DNA of 64,000 nt from BRH-c25 sp035627615. GTDB lineage: Bacteria; Bacillota; Clostridia; Lutisporales; Lutisporaceae. The DNA lies in NCBI GenBank assembly GCA_035627615.1, contig DASPLL010000045.1, forward strand, positions 1 to 64,000, read 5' to 3'. Below are positions 25,116 through 33,879 of the stretch, piece after piece. Positions within the stretch are counted from its first letter, which is position 1. Each line of letters starts with the position of its first letter. Position numbers and translations under genes: made by a program. The notes beneath the pieces are model-generated. The model worked only from the letters and a program-made list of their open reading frames with translations, was not told where the DNA came from and ran no database searches.

Positions 25116-25214
25116 ACATCGCGCTTCGGGTTTCGTGTTACGCGGTTTAAGCAAACTCTTCGAAGCCCTGCTTCAATATTAGAGACTAGCGACTCGCAGC
25201 TAGCGACCGGCGAC
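25116..25214. repeat. Heptamer-array element (copy 4), overlapping the SCIFF maturase 3' end
   Basis: The left array (25116-25150) reads ACATCGC, GCTTCGG, GTTTCGT, GTTACGC, GGTTTAA, then CTCTTCGAAGCCC. The right array (25181-25214) reads AGAGACT, AGCGACT, CGCAGCT, AGCGACC, GGCGAC. Here the two sides belong to different unit classes. Bases 25200-25214 encode the last residues VAGR and the stop of the upstream maturase gene. Confidence 0.7.
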
Positions 25215-26555
25215 AGCTTCGTACGCCTTTATCATTATTGCGCATTCGATCCTCTTTCTCTGCAGCTTGCATTCAAGGTCATAAGGAGCCTTGAGATCCT
25301 TATTAAAAGCAGCTGCATTTGCCTGGCAGCCTCCGCTGCAATAGAACCTGGCCCAGCATTCCCTGCATTTTTCCTTATGGTAAACGGTATTTTCCGAGAA
25401 CTCCTTCTGTAGCTCCTTATTGGCTACGCCCTTCCAAACATCACCCATAAGGTATTCCTGCCTGCCCACGAACTGGTGGCAGGGATAAAGCTCACCATCG
25501 GGAGTAACGGCAAAATATTCAACCCCTGAACCGCAGGAGGACACACGCTTGTAAACACAAGGCCCTCCGTCCAGATCCATAAGGAAATGATAATATCTGA
25601 AATTTCTACCATTCTCATTGTATTCTATGTACCTGGAGGCAAGCTTTTCGTACTCCCGGTAAATCCTTTCCAGATGCTCCTCTTTAAGTGCATAACCTTT
25701 TTCTTTGTCTGCTACCACAGGCTCTATTGAAATCTCCTTGAAGCCCTCATCCGCCAGATGCAGCACATCACTGCAAAAATCAAGGTTATTTGCAGTAAAG
25801 GTTCCTCTTATGTAATAGCTTTTATCGCCTCTGGACGCAACAAAGCTTTTCAGCCTGGGCATAATGCTGTCATAAGTCCCCGAACCGTCAACATGCTTTC
25901 TCATGCGGTCGTTGACCTGTTTTCTTCCATCAATGCTCAATACTATATTGTCCATGTAGTCATTAATAAATTCTTCTATCTCCTTGTTCAGGAGCGTTCC
26001 ATTGGTCGTTATTGTGAAGCCTATTCTTTTTCCGAATGCCTTTTCCCGTTCTCTAGCATAGAGAACCGTTTCTTTTACCACATTAAAGTTCATAAGCGGT
26101 TCTCCGCCGAAGAAGTCAACCTCCAGCCTTTTTCTGGAGCCTGAGGTTTCAAGCAAAAAATCAATTGCCTTTGAAGCTACGGAAAAGGGCATCAGCTTGC
26201 GCCCCCCGTGATAATCACCCGTTGATGCAAAGCAGTAGCCGCACCGTATATTACAGTCATGGGCTATATTCAGGCACAAGGCTTTTGTGTGGGTTTCCCT
26301 TTTTTCATTCAGCACCTTGTCCATATACCTATCATCAGAATTCAAAAGTCCCTGAGCCTCAAGCTCCTTTATTTCTTCCCAGGCTTCCCTTATATTGCTT
26401 GCCTGGTGCTTTTGCATAAGCTTTTCCATTATATTATCAAGCTTGTCTGGATAATGCTCCAGTATGTCCCAGGTAATCTGATCAACTGTATGCACCGTTC
26501 CGCTGTTAACATCCACTACAATTTTCAAACCGTTTTGTTCATATCTGTGCAGCAT
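25200..26555 (-). CDS. scfB: Thioether cross-link-forming SCIFF peptide maturase (radical SAM/SPASM)
   Basis: Radical SAM enzyme that makes Cys-Thr thioether links in the SCIFF ribosomal peptide. An N-terminal RRE-like peptide-binding part (KIVVDVNSGTVHTVD) leads to the radical SAM motif CNIRCGYCFAS. EVDFFGGEPLMNF, SIDGRKQVNDRMR and RGTFTANNLDF then match the family. SPASM cysteines follow: SCGSGVEYFAVTPDGELYPC (in part), CRECWARFYCSGGC and C near LECKLQRKRVE-like text. ATG at 26555 has GGGGG close by. No SCIFF precursor gene is found on either side. The final VAGR and stop come from a repeat array. Length 451. Confidence 0.9.
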   Translation of the reverse strand: MLHRYEQNGLKIVVDVNSGTVHTVDQITWDILEHYPDKLDNIMEKLMQKHQASNIREAWEEIKELEAQGLLNSDDRYMDKVLNEKRETHTKALCLNIAHDCNIRCGYCFASTGDYHGGRKLMPFSVASKAIDFLLETSGSRKRLEVDFFGGEPLMNFNVVKETVLYAREREKAFGKRIGFTITTNGTLLNKEIEEFINDYMDNIVLSIDGRKQVNDRMRKHVDGSGTYDSIMPRLKSFVASRGDKSYYIRGTFTANNLDFCSDVLHLADEGFKEISIEPVVADKEKGYALKEEHLERIYREYEKLASRYIEYNENGRNFRYYHFLMDLDGGPCVYKRVSSCGSGVEYFAVTPDGELYPCHQFVGRQEYLMGDVWKGVANKELQKEFSENTVYHKEKCRECWARFYCSGGCQANAAAFNKDLKAPYDLECKLQRKRIECAIMIKAYEAVAGR

Positions 26556-26656
26556 AAATGCCCCCTGAAATATTTTATCATTACAGAAATTTATGGTTTC
26601 ATTGTTTATCACTGACTATTCTATATTAATTTGTGGGTACTGTCAAACGTAATAAG

Positions 26657-26700
26657 AGGCCGTTGCAAATAAAAATACAGGATGGGTCAAGACCCATCCC
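26657..26700. repeat. Palindromic repeat element with GATGGGTC motif (copy 2)
   Basis: GGATGGGTCAAGACCCATCC (26680-26699) preceded by GGCCGTTGCAAAT. It is related to the element at 21944-22036 but shorter. It separates the ribokinase gene from the SCIFF maturase. Confidence 0.6.
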
Positions 26701-26729
26701 TACAGTATGCCACATATTCTACTATTGCA

Positions 26730-27629
26730 TTACAAAGCCTTAAGCCTGCTGTTCTTCACCTCATCCATATATGGAATCGAGGTTTCGGCGCCATGCCTTG
26801 AAACAGAAATCGAAGCAGCTATTGAAGCAAGCCTCAGGGCCTCGCTTATATCATAGCCCTGTACCAGGCTGCCGATAAAGAAGCCCGTAAAGGTGTCTCC
26901 CGCCGCAGTAGTGTCAACGACAGGAACTTCATATATGCCGTGAGAGAGCGTTTCCCGGCTGTCCCTGTACTTTACTCCGTACTTGCCGAGGGTAAGTACG
27001 ATCCTTGCTTCGGGATACATCTGTGAAAGGCTTTCCAAAAGCTTCTCCTGGTCATCACTGCCGCAGATATCCACAGCTTCTACTTCATTAAGCATGAAAT
27101 AATCCACATATTTCAAGGGCAATGCCTGTATCTTCTCATTCATCGGAGATGGGTTCAGTACAATGACAAGCCCCCTGTTACGCGCTTGTTCAATAATATA
27201 ATCCAGCATATTGATCTCATTCTGAAGAATCAGAAAATCACCCCGGGTAAAGCTTTGCAGCGTCTTGTCAATATGCTCCCTGCCAATGGTCTGATTAGCC
27301 CCGCCGTATAATATGATACAGTTTTGTCCTGTGGAATTCACCTGAATGATCGCATGACCTGTAGAAACATCATCGCACTGCACTATGAAATCGGTGTTTA
27401 TACTGTTTTTCCGCAGGGCTTCGCATAAGATACCGCCGTCATCCTTGCCTACGGCGCCTGCATGATATACCCGGACCCCTGACCTGGCCAGGGCGATGGA
27501 CTGGTTCAGCCCCTTGCCGCCGCAGAATACCTGCCGTGACCCGGCGGATATGGTCTCTCCCGGACGGACAAAATGCTCGACATGATAAACAAAGTCTATA
27601 TTCAGTGATCCAAAGTTTAGAATTTTCAT
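26730..27629 (-). CDS. rbsK: Ribokinase (PfkB family)
   Basis: Phosphorylates ribose to ribose 5-phosphate using ATP. The N-terminal pattern NFGSLNIDFVYHVEHFVRPGETI, FCGGKGLNQSIALAR and GAVGKDDGG is that of ribokinases. The C-terminal anion-hole motif is DTTAAGDTFTGFF with the catalytic Asp. LNPSP and LNEVEA are conserved as well. ATG after GGAGG; length 299. As the last gene of the nucleoside operon it would use the ribose set free by the nucleoside hydrolase. Confidence 0.92.
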   Translation of the reverse strand: MKILNFGSLNIDFVYHVEHFVRPGETISAGSRQVFCGGKGLNQSIALARSGVRVYHAGAVGKDDGGILCEALRKNSINTDFIVQCDDVSTGHAIIQVNSTGQNCIILYGGANQTIGREHIDKTLQSFTRGDFLILQNEINMLDYIIEQARNRGLVIVLNPSPMNEKIQALPLKYVDYFMLNEVEAVDICGSDDQEKLLESLSQMYPEARIVLTLGKYGVKYRDSRETLSHGIYEVPVVDTTAAGDTFTGFFIGSLVQGYDISEALRLASIAASISVSRHGAETSIPYMDEVKNSRLKAL

Positions 27630-27673
27630 ATTGACCTCCTGTCTGCCCCACTTTGATAAGGATGATGTGATTA

Positions 27674-28831
27674 TTATTGTTTTCTCAAGAAATGATAATA
27701 ACCTTCTACTGCTTCATAATACTTTTCCAGTAGTACGGACTCATTGGGCTTGTGCGCCTCGCTGCTTTCACCCGGTCCAAACAGAACAGCCGGCAATTCA
27801 TACAGGGTAAGGAAAATTGAAGCGTCACTGAAAAAGCTTGTGCCGGTAAGAGCAGGAGAATTACCGCAAACTGCACGGACGGATTCCGAAAGGTCTTTTA
27901 CAAGCATATCCTCAGAGGATATTTCAACGGCCTTCCGGTCGGTAAGCACTTTATACTCCAGCCTTGCACCCGTATACTCCTCGATGTGCTTAAGCAGCTG
28001 TTCAACCGACGCCAGCAGCCGTTTATGGTCAAGAAGAGGAACAGTTCTTATATCCGATGTCATGGTGCAGCAGTCAGGCACCATGTTTGCCTTGACACCT
28101 CCCTGTATTTTCGTCAGCGTACAGGTGGGCTCCGTTAGATGAGGATGCTTTTCCCCGCGGACCAGCGTTTTAAGCTCCGAATACAACTGCAGCGCTATTT
28201 CGGCGGCATTTATGCCTTCCCATGGATATGCCCCGTGGGAGGTCTTCCCATGAATCTGAAATTCCAGCCAGAGTGTGCCCTTGGATGCAACAGATATTTT
28301 ATTTCCGGTAGGCTCCGCGATAATGATCCTGCCTACCCTGTCAAGCAATCCGCTTTTTATTGCAGCCTGTGCCCCAAGCCCGGAGGTTTCCTCATCCCCG
28401 GTACCTAAAAAAATAATATCCCTTTGCGGTGCAAAGCCTTCCAGCGCAAGCCTCCTGAAAGCATACAACATGGCGCAAAGGCCGCTTTTCATATCGCTTG
28501 AGCCTCTTCCATACAACCTGCCCCCTTTAACGGCAGCAAAATCCGGAGGGGAATCCCAGCCGTCCCGGTCCCCGAAAGGCACGGTATCAAGATGGCCGTT
28601 GATAAGTAAGGCCTTTCCGTTTCTGCGCCCTTTAAGAACAGCAGTTACATTTGCCCTTCCTGCCGAAAACTCTTCAACTTCTATGGAGCAGCCGCTATTA
28701 TACAGATAGGAGGCGATAAATTCCGCCAATACCGCTTCCTTGCCTTCAGGGTTGACTGTTTTGATATTGATTACATTATACAACAGATCCAACGCTTCAT
28801 CCTTCTGAAGCTGCGTATTAAATGCCGGCAT
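27674..28831 (-). CDS. M20 family metallohydrolase (ArgE/DapE-like)
   Basis: Zinc-dependent amide hydrolase. Metal-site motifs are in order: NGHLDTVPFGD, YGRGSSDMKSG, GTGDEETSGLG (catalytic Glu and ligand Glu), IIAEPTGN and a C-terminal GPGESSEAHKPNES. The dimerisation (lid) domain starts at LEFQIHGKTSHGAYP. The exact substrate cannot be read from sequence; succinyl-diaminopimelate, acetylornithine and related N-acyl amino acids are all handled by this fold. ATG after GGAGG; length 385. It lies in the nucleoside-type operon with a second M20 enzyme. Confidence 0.9.
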   Translation of the reverse strand: MPAFNTQLQKDEALDLLYNVINIKTVNPEGKEAVLAEFIASYLYNSGCSIEVEEFSAGRANVTAVLKGRRNGKALLINGHLDTVPFGDRDGWDSPPDFAAVKGGRLYGRGSSDMKSGLCAMLYAFRRLALEGFAPQRDIIFLGTGDEETSGLGAQAAIKSGLLDRVGRIIIAEPTGNKISVASKGTLWLEFQIHGKTSHGAYPWEGINAAEIALQLYSELKTLVRGEKHPHLTEPTCTLTKIQGGVKANMVPDCCTMTSDIRTVPLLDHKRLLASVEQLLKHIEEYTGARLEYKVLTDRKAVEISSEDMLVKDLSESVRAVCGNSPALTGTSFFSDASIFLTLYELPAVLFGPGESSEAHKPNESVLLEKYYEAVEGYYHFLRKQ

Positions 28832-28855
28832 CCTTCACCGCCTCCTTCAATCATT

Positions 28856-29599
28856 CTATTTTGTCAGATAATCCAGCAGCCCTTTCCAGAGCTTATCATA
28901 ATACTCCCATTTGACGAACTCGGGAGGACCCCAGTGAGGCGCGCAGTCTGAGGTAAATACCGCAGACCTGCCTTTTCCGAATTCACCTACCGCAATAAAC
29001 GGATCTCCGTCTATCGTGACGATAACCTCACCCTGTGGAATAGCCTTTGTACGGTTATAGCCAAGGAAATGAGGCCATGTATCAGGCAGACCGGAAATTG
29101 CCTCATGCTGTTTGACCGTTACCGGAACAACTCCTTCGGGATGCTCGGCCCTGTCGTCCTTTTCAAGGCATTGTACAGGCAGTACATCTTTTATAGGGGT
29201 TTCGCCATATCTTGCTTTTGCATCAACTCCTGTAAAAGACATATAGCCGCCTACCATCAACAGGGCGCCGCCGACCTTGACATAGTCCCTTATCAGCCGG
29301 CAGCGGTTCGGCGTCTTCACGCTCCTGGCAAAGGTCTGAGGAGCGAGCAGCAGCGTATTGGAACCGATGTCCGATAATATGACGCATGCATATTTGCCGA
29401 TTTCATCCATTGTAAAAGGAAATTCCTTCGGCGCAAGGTGGTTAGGTATGTAATCCACTTCGTAGCCTGCTTTTTCAATTGCAGTGCGGATATACTCCAC
29501 CCCTTCCTCATATACCGATGTGTAAAAGCTGTCAAAGCCCTTTACATGGGTAGTATAGCTCATCCATGATTCACCGGCTATCAATACTTTTTTTGACAT
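28856..29599 (-). CDS. Glutamine amidotransferase-like protein (GATase1_like, PF07090 type)
   Basis: The 247-residue protein has the flavodoxin-like order of class I amidotransferase folds: VLIAGESWMSYTTHVKGFD, YACVILSDIGSNTLLLAPQ, LIRDYVKVGGALLMVGGYMSFTG (in part) and FGKGRSAVFTSDCAPHWGP. The usual nucleophile elbow G-x-C-x-G is not seen, so amidotransferase activity is doubtful; sugar- or ligand-binding roles are possible. ATG after GGAGG. It sits between the two M20 hydrolase genes with gaps of 24 and 15 bp, which implies a shared substrate. Confidence 0.75.
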   Translation of the reverse strand: MSKKVLIAGESWMSYTTHVKGFDSFYTSVYEEGVEYIRTAIEKAGYEVDYIPNHLAPKEFPFTMDEIGKYACVILSDIGSNTLLLAPQTFARSVKTPNRCRLIRDYVKVGGALLMVGGYMSFTGVDAKARYGETPIKDVLPVQCLEKDDRAEHPEGVVPVTVKQHEAISGLPDTWPHFLGYNRTKAIPQGEVIVTIDGDPFIAVGEFGKGRSAVFTSDCAPHWGPPEFVKWEYYDKLWKGLLDYLTK

Positions 29600-29614
29600 T
29601 CATATCTCCTCCTA

Positions 29615-30880
29615 TTATCTGCACCAGTCCATAATCAACTGTGCGTATATTAAAATTGCATCCAGATATTGCCGTATATCTATGTACTCGTTGGCGGTGT
29701 GGCACTGTGCCGGTGAACCGGGCCCGTATTGAAGAGTGGGGCATTTCGCAATATTCTTCCATACCCGCGCGTCGCAGCCTGAAGAAGAGCCTACTATATC
29801 GACCTCTTCTCCCATAGCACTCCTGTAGACGTTCCTGAAAGTACCTACAAAGGGATGTTCAAGCTCCATTTCAAATGCTCCTCCCGCCTGATAAATAGAA
29901 ATTTCAGGCTTGTGGTCCTTCAGCCACTCGTCACCCTCGCAGCAGCGGTAAATCGCACCTGTATACGCCTTAACAACCTCATCGTGGTTCATCTGCCCGG
30001 GAAGATAATGCACACAGGTCTTGAAGCAGCAGTAGTCTGCAACGGTAGAACCTGCCGTGCCTCCCTCAATTACTCCCACATTGGATGTAGGCGCCGGCAG
30101 CAGCGCATGCCTGTAATTCATCAGCCACTTATGCTCAAGCTCGTCAATGGCTGCCATAAGCTTGACCGCCTTTTCTATTGCACTGACCCCCAGCCACTTG
30201 GAGCCTGAATGCACTGCCTTTCCTTCTATCTCAACCTTAAAAAAGATGAATCCCATATGAGCCGCAATAAGTTCATGGTCCGTAGGCTCGCATACCACCA
30301 CAGCGTCGGCCCTCTGACCGTTCATTGCCGCTGCAATGGAACCGTTTCCTCCTCCTTCTTCATCTACTACCGACGTAACGATGACCTCTCCCGTAAGGCT
30401 CATCCCGGCGTCCTTCAACAGCTGGACAGCCATTGCGGCTGCCATCAGGCCGCCTTTCATATCACACACCCCGAGCCCGTACATTTTGCCGTCCTTTATA
30501 GTCGGTTCGTGGGGGGGCGTATTCCACAGGGCCAGGTCTCCGGTGGGCATTGTATCCATATGCCCGTTAAACATGATCGATTTTTTGCCTTTACCTTTAA
30601 AGGAGGCATAAACATTGTATCTGTCCTCATAGTTATGTCCGGGATTTCCCTCCTTATGTTCTGCAAGGCTTTTTTGAATCGTTTCCTCGGTCATCCGGTC
30701 TATTATAACCGAAGCTCCCATTTCACGGAACATATCAATAAGATAATCCTGTCCTTTTTTCTCCAGACCTCCGTCTATACCGTGGCCCAGGTCGTGGGTA
30801 TCAATGGCAACAAGATCGGAAAGCCTGCGAATATACTTATCCTTATTCAATTCAAGAGTTTGTTTCAGTTTTTCCATCAT
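29615..30880 (-). CDS. M20 family metallohydrolase (acetylornithine deacetylase-like), second copy
   Basis: Second zinc amidohydrolase of the operon, only loosely like the first. Motifs: NGHMDTMPTGD, YGLGVCDMKGG, VVDEEGGGNGS, VVCEPTDHE and a C-terminal GPGSPAQCHTANEYI. It has an extra segment near residues 65-85 (EHKEGNPGHNYEDRYNVYAS) absent from the other copy. The start is ambiguous among GTG 30886, ATG 30880 and ATG 30877; 30880 has the better spacing from AAAGGA. Length about 421. Substrate unknown. Confidence 0.88.
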   Translation of the reverse strand: MMEKLKQTLELNKDKYIRRLSDLVAIDTHDLGHGIDGGLEKKGQDYLIDMFREMGASVIIDRMTEETIQKSLAEHKEGNPGHNYEDRYNVYASFKGKGKKSIMFNGHMDTMPTGDLALWNTPPHEPTIKDGKMYGLGVCDMKGGLMAAAMAVQLLKDAGMSLTGEVIVTSVVDEEGGGNGSIAAAMNGQRADAVVVCEPTDHELIAAHMGFIFFKVEIEGKAVHSGSKWLGVSAIEKAVKLMAAIDELEHKWLMNYRHALLPAPTSNVGVIEGGTAGSTVADYCCFKTCVHYLPGQMNHDEVVKAYTGAIYRCCEGDEWLKDHKPEISIYQAGGAFEMELEHPFVGTFRNVYRSAMGEEVDIVGSSSGCDARVWKNIAKCPTLQYGPGSPAQCHTANEYIDIRQYLDAILIYAQLIMDWCR

Positions 30881-30909
30881 GTCCACCCCATCCTTTCACA
30901 ACAGTAACG

Positions 30910-31845
30910 TTAGTCATAAAGCCTGATGCATTCCTTAACTATATTCCAGAATTTCTCCTGATCCAGCTTAACGGCTACCTGGGAATTGGGCTCCTTTTGC
31001 ATGGTGTTGAAGTAGTCGCACAGAGTACGTCCGTAGCACTTTTCACTTCTGATCTCGATTTCAGTGTACATGGATTTTGTCTCAATGCAGGCCGGATCGA
31101 TAAGGTATGCTATACAGGTGGGATCGTGCAAAGGTCCTCCTGCCCAGCCGAATACCGCTTTCTGCGTCTTGCCGAAGAATCTCATCAGATCGGCAAACAG
31201 ATGTGCCGCCTTATTATCAAGCTTTTCCATTCTGTCGACGATCTCAGGATAGCACAGAGCCTGTCTTGTAAGGTCAAGCCCCATCATTACGATAGGACGG
31301 CCTGAATTAAATACAATATATGCCGCCTCTGCGTCGGCCACAATATTGAACTCAGCAGCCGGCGTAGCATTGCCGAGCTGGTAAGCTCCGCCCATCAATA
31401 CGATCTGCTGTATTTTCTCCAGGATCCTGGGCTCCCTGCGCATCGCCATGGCAATATTTGTAAGGGGACCTGTAGGCACCAGCGTAATATCTCCCTTTGA
31501 CGCCATCAATATTTCAATTATGAAATCCACAGCATGCCTGGGATCCAGCTTTTTAGTCAAGGGTGCAAACACAGGGCCGTCAAGTCCGGTCTCTCCGTGG
31601 ATATCTTCCGCGATGACTTGCTTTTCCCTTACCATCGGAACACCCATTCCTGCACATACCGGCACATCGATGCCCAGATACTGGCATACATTCAGGGCAT
31701 TCCTTGCAGTTTTCTCCAGGGTCTGGTTGCCTGCTACCACGGTAATTCCCAGGAGCTCCAGCTTAGGGTGCTTTGCGGCCATTAAAATTGCTACTGCGTC
31801 GTCATGTCCGGGATCGCAGTCCAGAATGATCTTTCTTTTATCCAT
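30910..31845 (-). CDS. Ribonucleoside hydrolase (IunH family)
   Basis: Splits nucleosides into base and ribose. The calcium-binding signature ILDCDPGHDDAVAI is at the N-terminus; VVAGNQTLEKTARN, VPTGPLTNIAMA, MGGAYQLGNATPAAEFNIVADAEAA (in part) and a C-terminal PLHDPTCIAYLIDP complete the active site. Length 311. ATG after AAAGGAG. The gene follows the transporter permeases and precedes hydrolases and ribokinase, so imported nucleosides are the likely substrate; pyrimidine and purine preference cannot be separated here. Confidence 0.93.
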   Translation of the reverse strand: MDKRKIILDCDPGHDDAVAILMAAKHPKLELLGITVVAGNQTLEKTARNALNVCQYLGIDVPVCAGMGVPMVREKQVIAEDIHGETGLDGPVFAPLTKKLDPRHAVDFIIEILMASKGDITLVPTGPLTNIAMAMRREPRILEKIQQIVLMGGAYQLGNATPAAEFNIVADAEAAYIVFNSGRPIVMMGLDLTRQALCYPEIVDRMEKLDNKAAHLFADLMRFFGKTQKAVFGWAGGPLHDPTCIAYLIDPACIETKSMYTEIEIRSEKCYGRTLCDYFNTMQKEPNSQVAVKLDQEKFWNIVKECIRLYD

Positions 31846-31866
31846 ATTTATACTCCTTTAAGTGTA

Positions 31867-32805
31867 TTATGACTGCTCTGCTACAAGAGAGCTTTTTATC
31901 TTCGCATCCCTTACGGCTTTACGCCATAGAGATACTGTCAGTACGGAAATTGTTATTATATAAGGCATCATAAGAACAAACTGCGACGGCCAGCCATAGG
32001 CCTGCAGTCTTCCTCCGATGGAATCGGTAAAACCGAACAGCAGACAGCCTATCCATGCAAGCATCGGATTGGTGCTGCCGAAAAACATTGCTGCAACTCC
32101 CATAAAGCCTCTGCCGTTAGTCATGTTCTCAGTAAACATCTGGGAATATCCGATGGACAGATGAGCACCGGCCATTCCTCCGAGTATTCCGGAAATAACC
32201 ATCACCTGGTATTTCATTTTATTGACATTAATGCCCGCTGTCTCCGCCGCCATAGGGAAGCGGCCTACCGAACGCAGTCTTAATCCCCACACGGTACGGT
32301 AAAGCATGAATGTCATAATTAACACCATGATTATTCCGAACACCTCCATGAGAGACCAGTTGTTGAACAAACCGTCCAGGTACTTGTTGCTTTCAAAAAG
32401 CGGAATATTGATTCTTGGAATGGCGGCAATCTTAGGATCGGTAAAGCTTCCGGTAGTGCCCAGAAACTGTTTGATGCCGAACTTTGTGATCGCAAGAGCG
32501 AACATATTGATTGCAGTGCCGATAGCACAAATATCTGCTTTGTATCTGATATGAGCCACCGCCATTATCATCGACATGATAATGCCTGCGATCATTGAAA
32601 CTATAAGAGCCAGGAACCAGTTTCCGGTAAAATAGCTGATGCAGACTGCCGTAAACGCGCCCGTCAGCATAATACCCTCGGTACCGATGTTTATAATATC
32701 GGCCTGCTGTGTGATCACCGCTGCCAGCGCTGCAAACAGAATAGGAGTTGCGGCCCTGATGGTTGCGTATATTAACGTGTAATCAAAAATAGAGTTAAAT
32801 TCCAT
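31867..32805 (-). CDS. ABC transporter permease, nucleoside/BMP type (NupQ-like)
   Basis: Membrane permease of the BPD_transp_2 family with about eight to ten helices. Key features are the N-terminal AATPILFAALAAVITQQADIINIGTEGIMLTGAF (in part), typical of the second permease of BMP systems, and the EAA-like loop LRSVGRFPMAAETAGIN. The C-terminal end is cytoplasmic and basic. The start overlaps the preceding permease gene by 11 bp. Length 312. It should form the channel together with the 360-residue permease. Confidence 0.92.
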   Translation of the reverse strand: MEFNSIFDYTLIYATIRAATPILFAALAAVITQQADIINIGTEGIMLTGAFTAVCISYFTGNWFLALIVSMIAGIIMSMIMAVAHIRYKADICAIGTAINMFALAITKFGIKQFLGTTGSFTDPKIAAIPRINIPLFESNKYLDGLFNNWSLMEVFGIIMVLIMTFMLYRTVWGLRLRSVGRFPMAAETAGINVNKMKYQVMVISGILGGMAGAHLSIGYSQMFTENMTNGRGFMGVAAMFFGSTNPMLAWIGCLLFGFTDSIGGRLQAYGWPSQFVLMMPYIITISVLTVSLWRKAVRDAKIKSSLVAEQS

Positions 32806-33877
32806 TCTTCAGCCCTCCTTGTTCACTTTGTTTGCCTGATGAGGCCTGTACGTCTTTTTTTGCCTTGCGCTTCTTATTAAAGGCTAAGAGCGCTTCCATC
32901 GTCGCAAAGATAATGAATATGGCAATTATAGTATCAACAATCGCCTTAGGTACGCCGGTATAGCGTTCCATACCCAAAGCTCCGGATTTTAGAACTGCAA
33001 GGAAAAACGCCATGAAGGGAACCGTTTTTATATCGCTTTTTACAATCAGCGCCGCCAGCATTCCGTCAAAAGCAATACCGGAAGAGAAGTTGTCAAGGAA
33101 ATATCCGTATACTCCCAGGACTTCAATGCAGCCTGCCATTCCTCCAACAGCGCCGCTCAAAAGCATAGCTCCGATCATTGTCCTTTTCGGATCTATACCG
33201 GTATACTGCGCATGGAACGGATTTAATCCGACGCTTGTAAATTTATACCCTATCGTTGAGCTTGACATCAGCCAGTAAATGAAAATTACTGCGGCAACCG
33301 CCACAAAAAGACCCGTATGCGCCTGACTGGGCTTCATAAACTGCGTCAGCTTTACCCCTGCAGCCACGGCCGGAGTCTGCGGCACTCCTGTTTTTGCACT
33401 GAAGGGCCCGTTTACCAGGTAGGAGGTTATAAAGGTTGCCACATAGTTCATCAGAATGGTCACACAAACCTCATTGACACCCCATTGAGCTTTTAATGCT
33501 CCCGGGATTGACGCCCATACAGCGCCTACCAGCATCGCAAAAGCAAAACACAGTACTATGTGGATGGGAGCCGGAAGCCCTACAAAGGTAAACCCGACCC
33601 AGGCCGCCGCCATTGCTCCCAGGTACAGCTCGCCCTCAACGCCGACATTGAATACGCCCACTCTTGAGGATATGGCAAAAGCCATTGCCGTAAGCAGGAG
33701 AGGTACGAACTTTTGCAGTGTTGTACCAAGATTCAGTTTGCCTACAAAAGCGCCCTTAAACAACTGGAAGTACGCTTCCAGAGGGTTAAAGCCTAGAATA
33801 AGCATGATTACTGCTCCTATCAACATAGAAATAACAATGGTAAACAGAAGATTGACATATTTATTCGTTACCTTCAT
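32795..33877 (-). CDS. ABC transporter permease, nucleoside/BMP type (NupP-like)
   Basis: First permease of the pair, 360 residues, multi-spanning. Features: LLFTIVISMLIGAVIMLILGFNPLEAY, KFVPLLLTAMAFAISSRVGVFNVGVEGEL and the loop YKFTSVGLNPFHAQYTGID, all read in pieces and typical of YufP/NupP proteins. It lies 2 bp downstream of the ATPase gene and overlaps the next permease, so the three are translated as a unit. Confidence 0.92.
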   Translation of the reverse strand: MKVTNKYVNLLFTIVISMLIGAVIMLILGFNPLEAYFQLFKGAFVGKLNLGTTLQKFVPLLLTAMAFAISSRVGVFNVGVEGELYLGAMAAAWVGFTFVGLPAPIHIVLCFAFAMLVGAVWASIPGALKAQWGVNEVCVTILMNYVATFITSYLVNGPFSAKTGVPQTPAVAAGVKLTQFMKPSQAHTGLFVAVAAVIFIYWLMSSSTIGYKFTSVGLNPFHAQYTGIDPKRTMIGAMLLSGAVGGMAGCIEVLGVYGYFLDNFSSGIAFDGMLAALIVKSDIKTVPFMAFFLAVLKSGALGMERYTGVPKAIVDTIIAIFIIFATMEALLAFNKKRKAKKDVQASSGKQSEQGGLKNGI

Positions 33878-33879
33878 GA

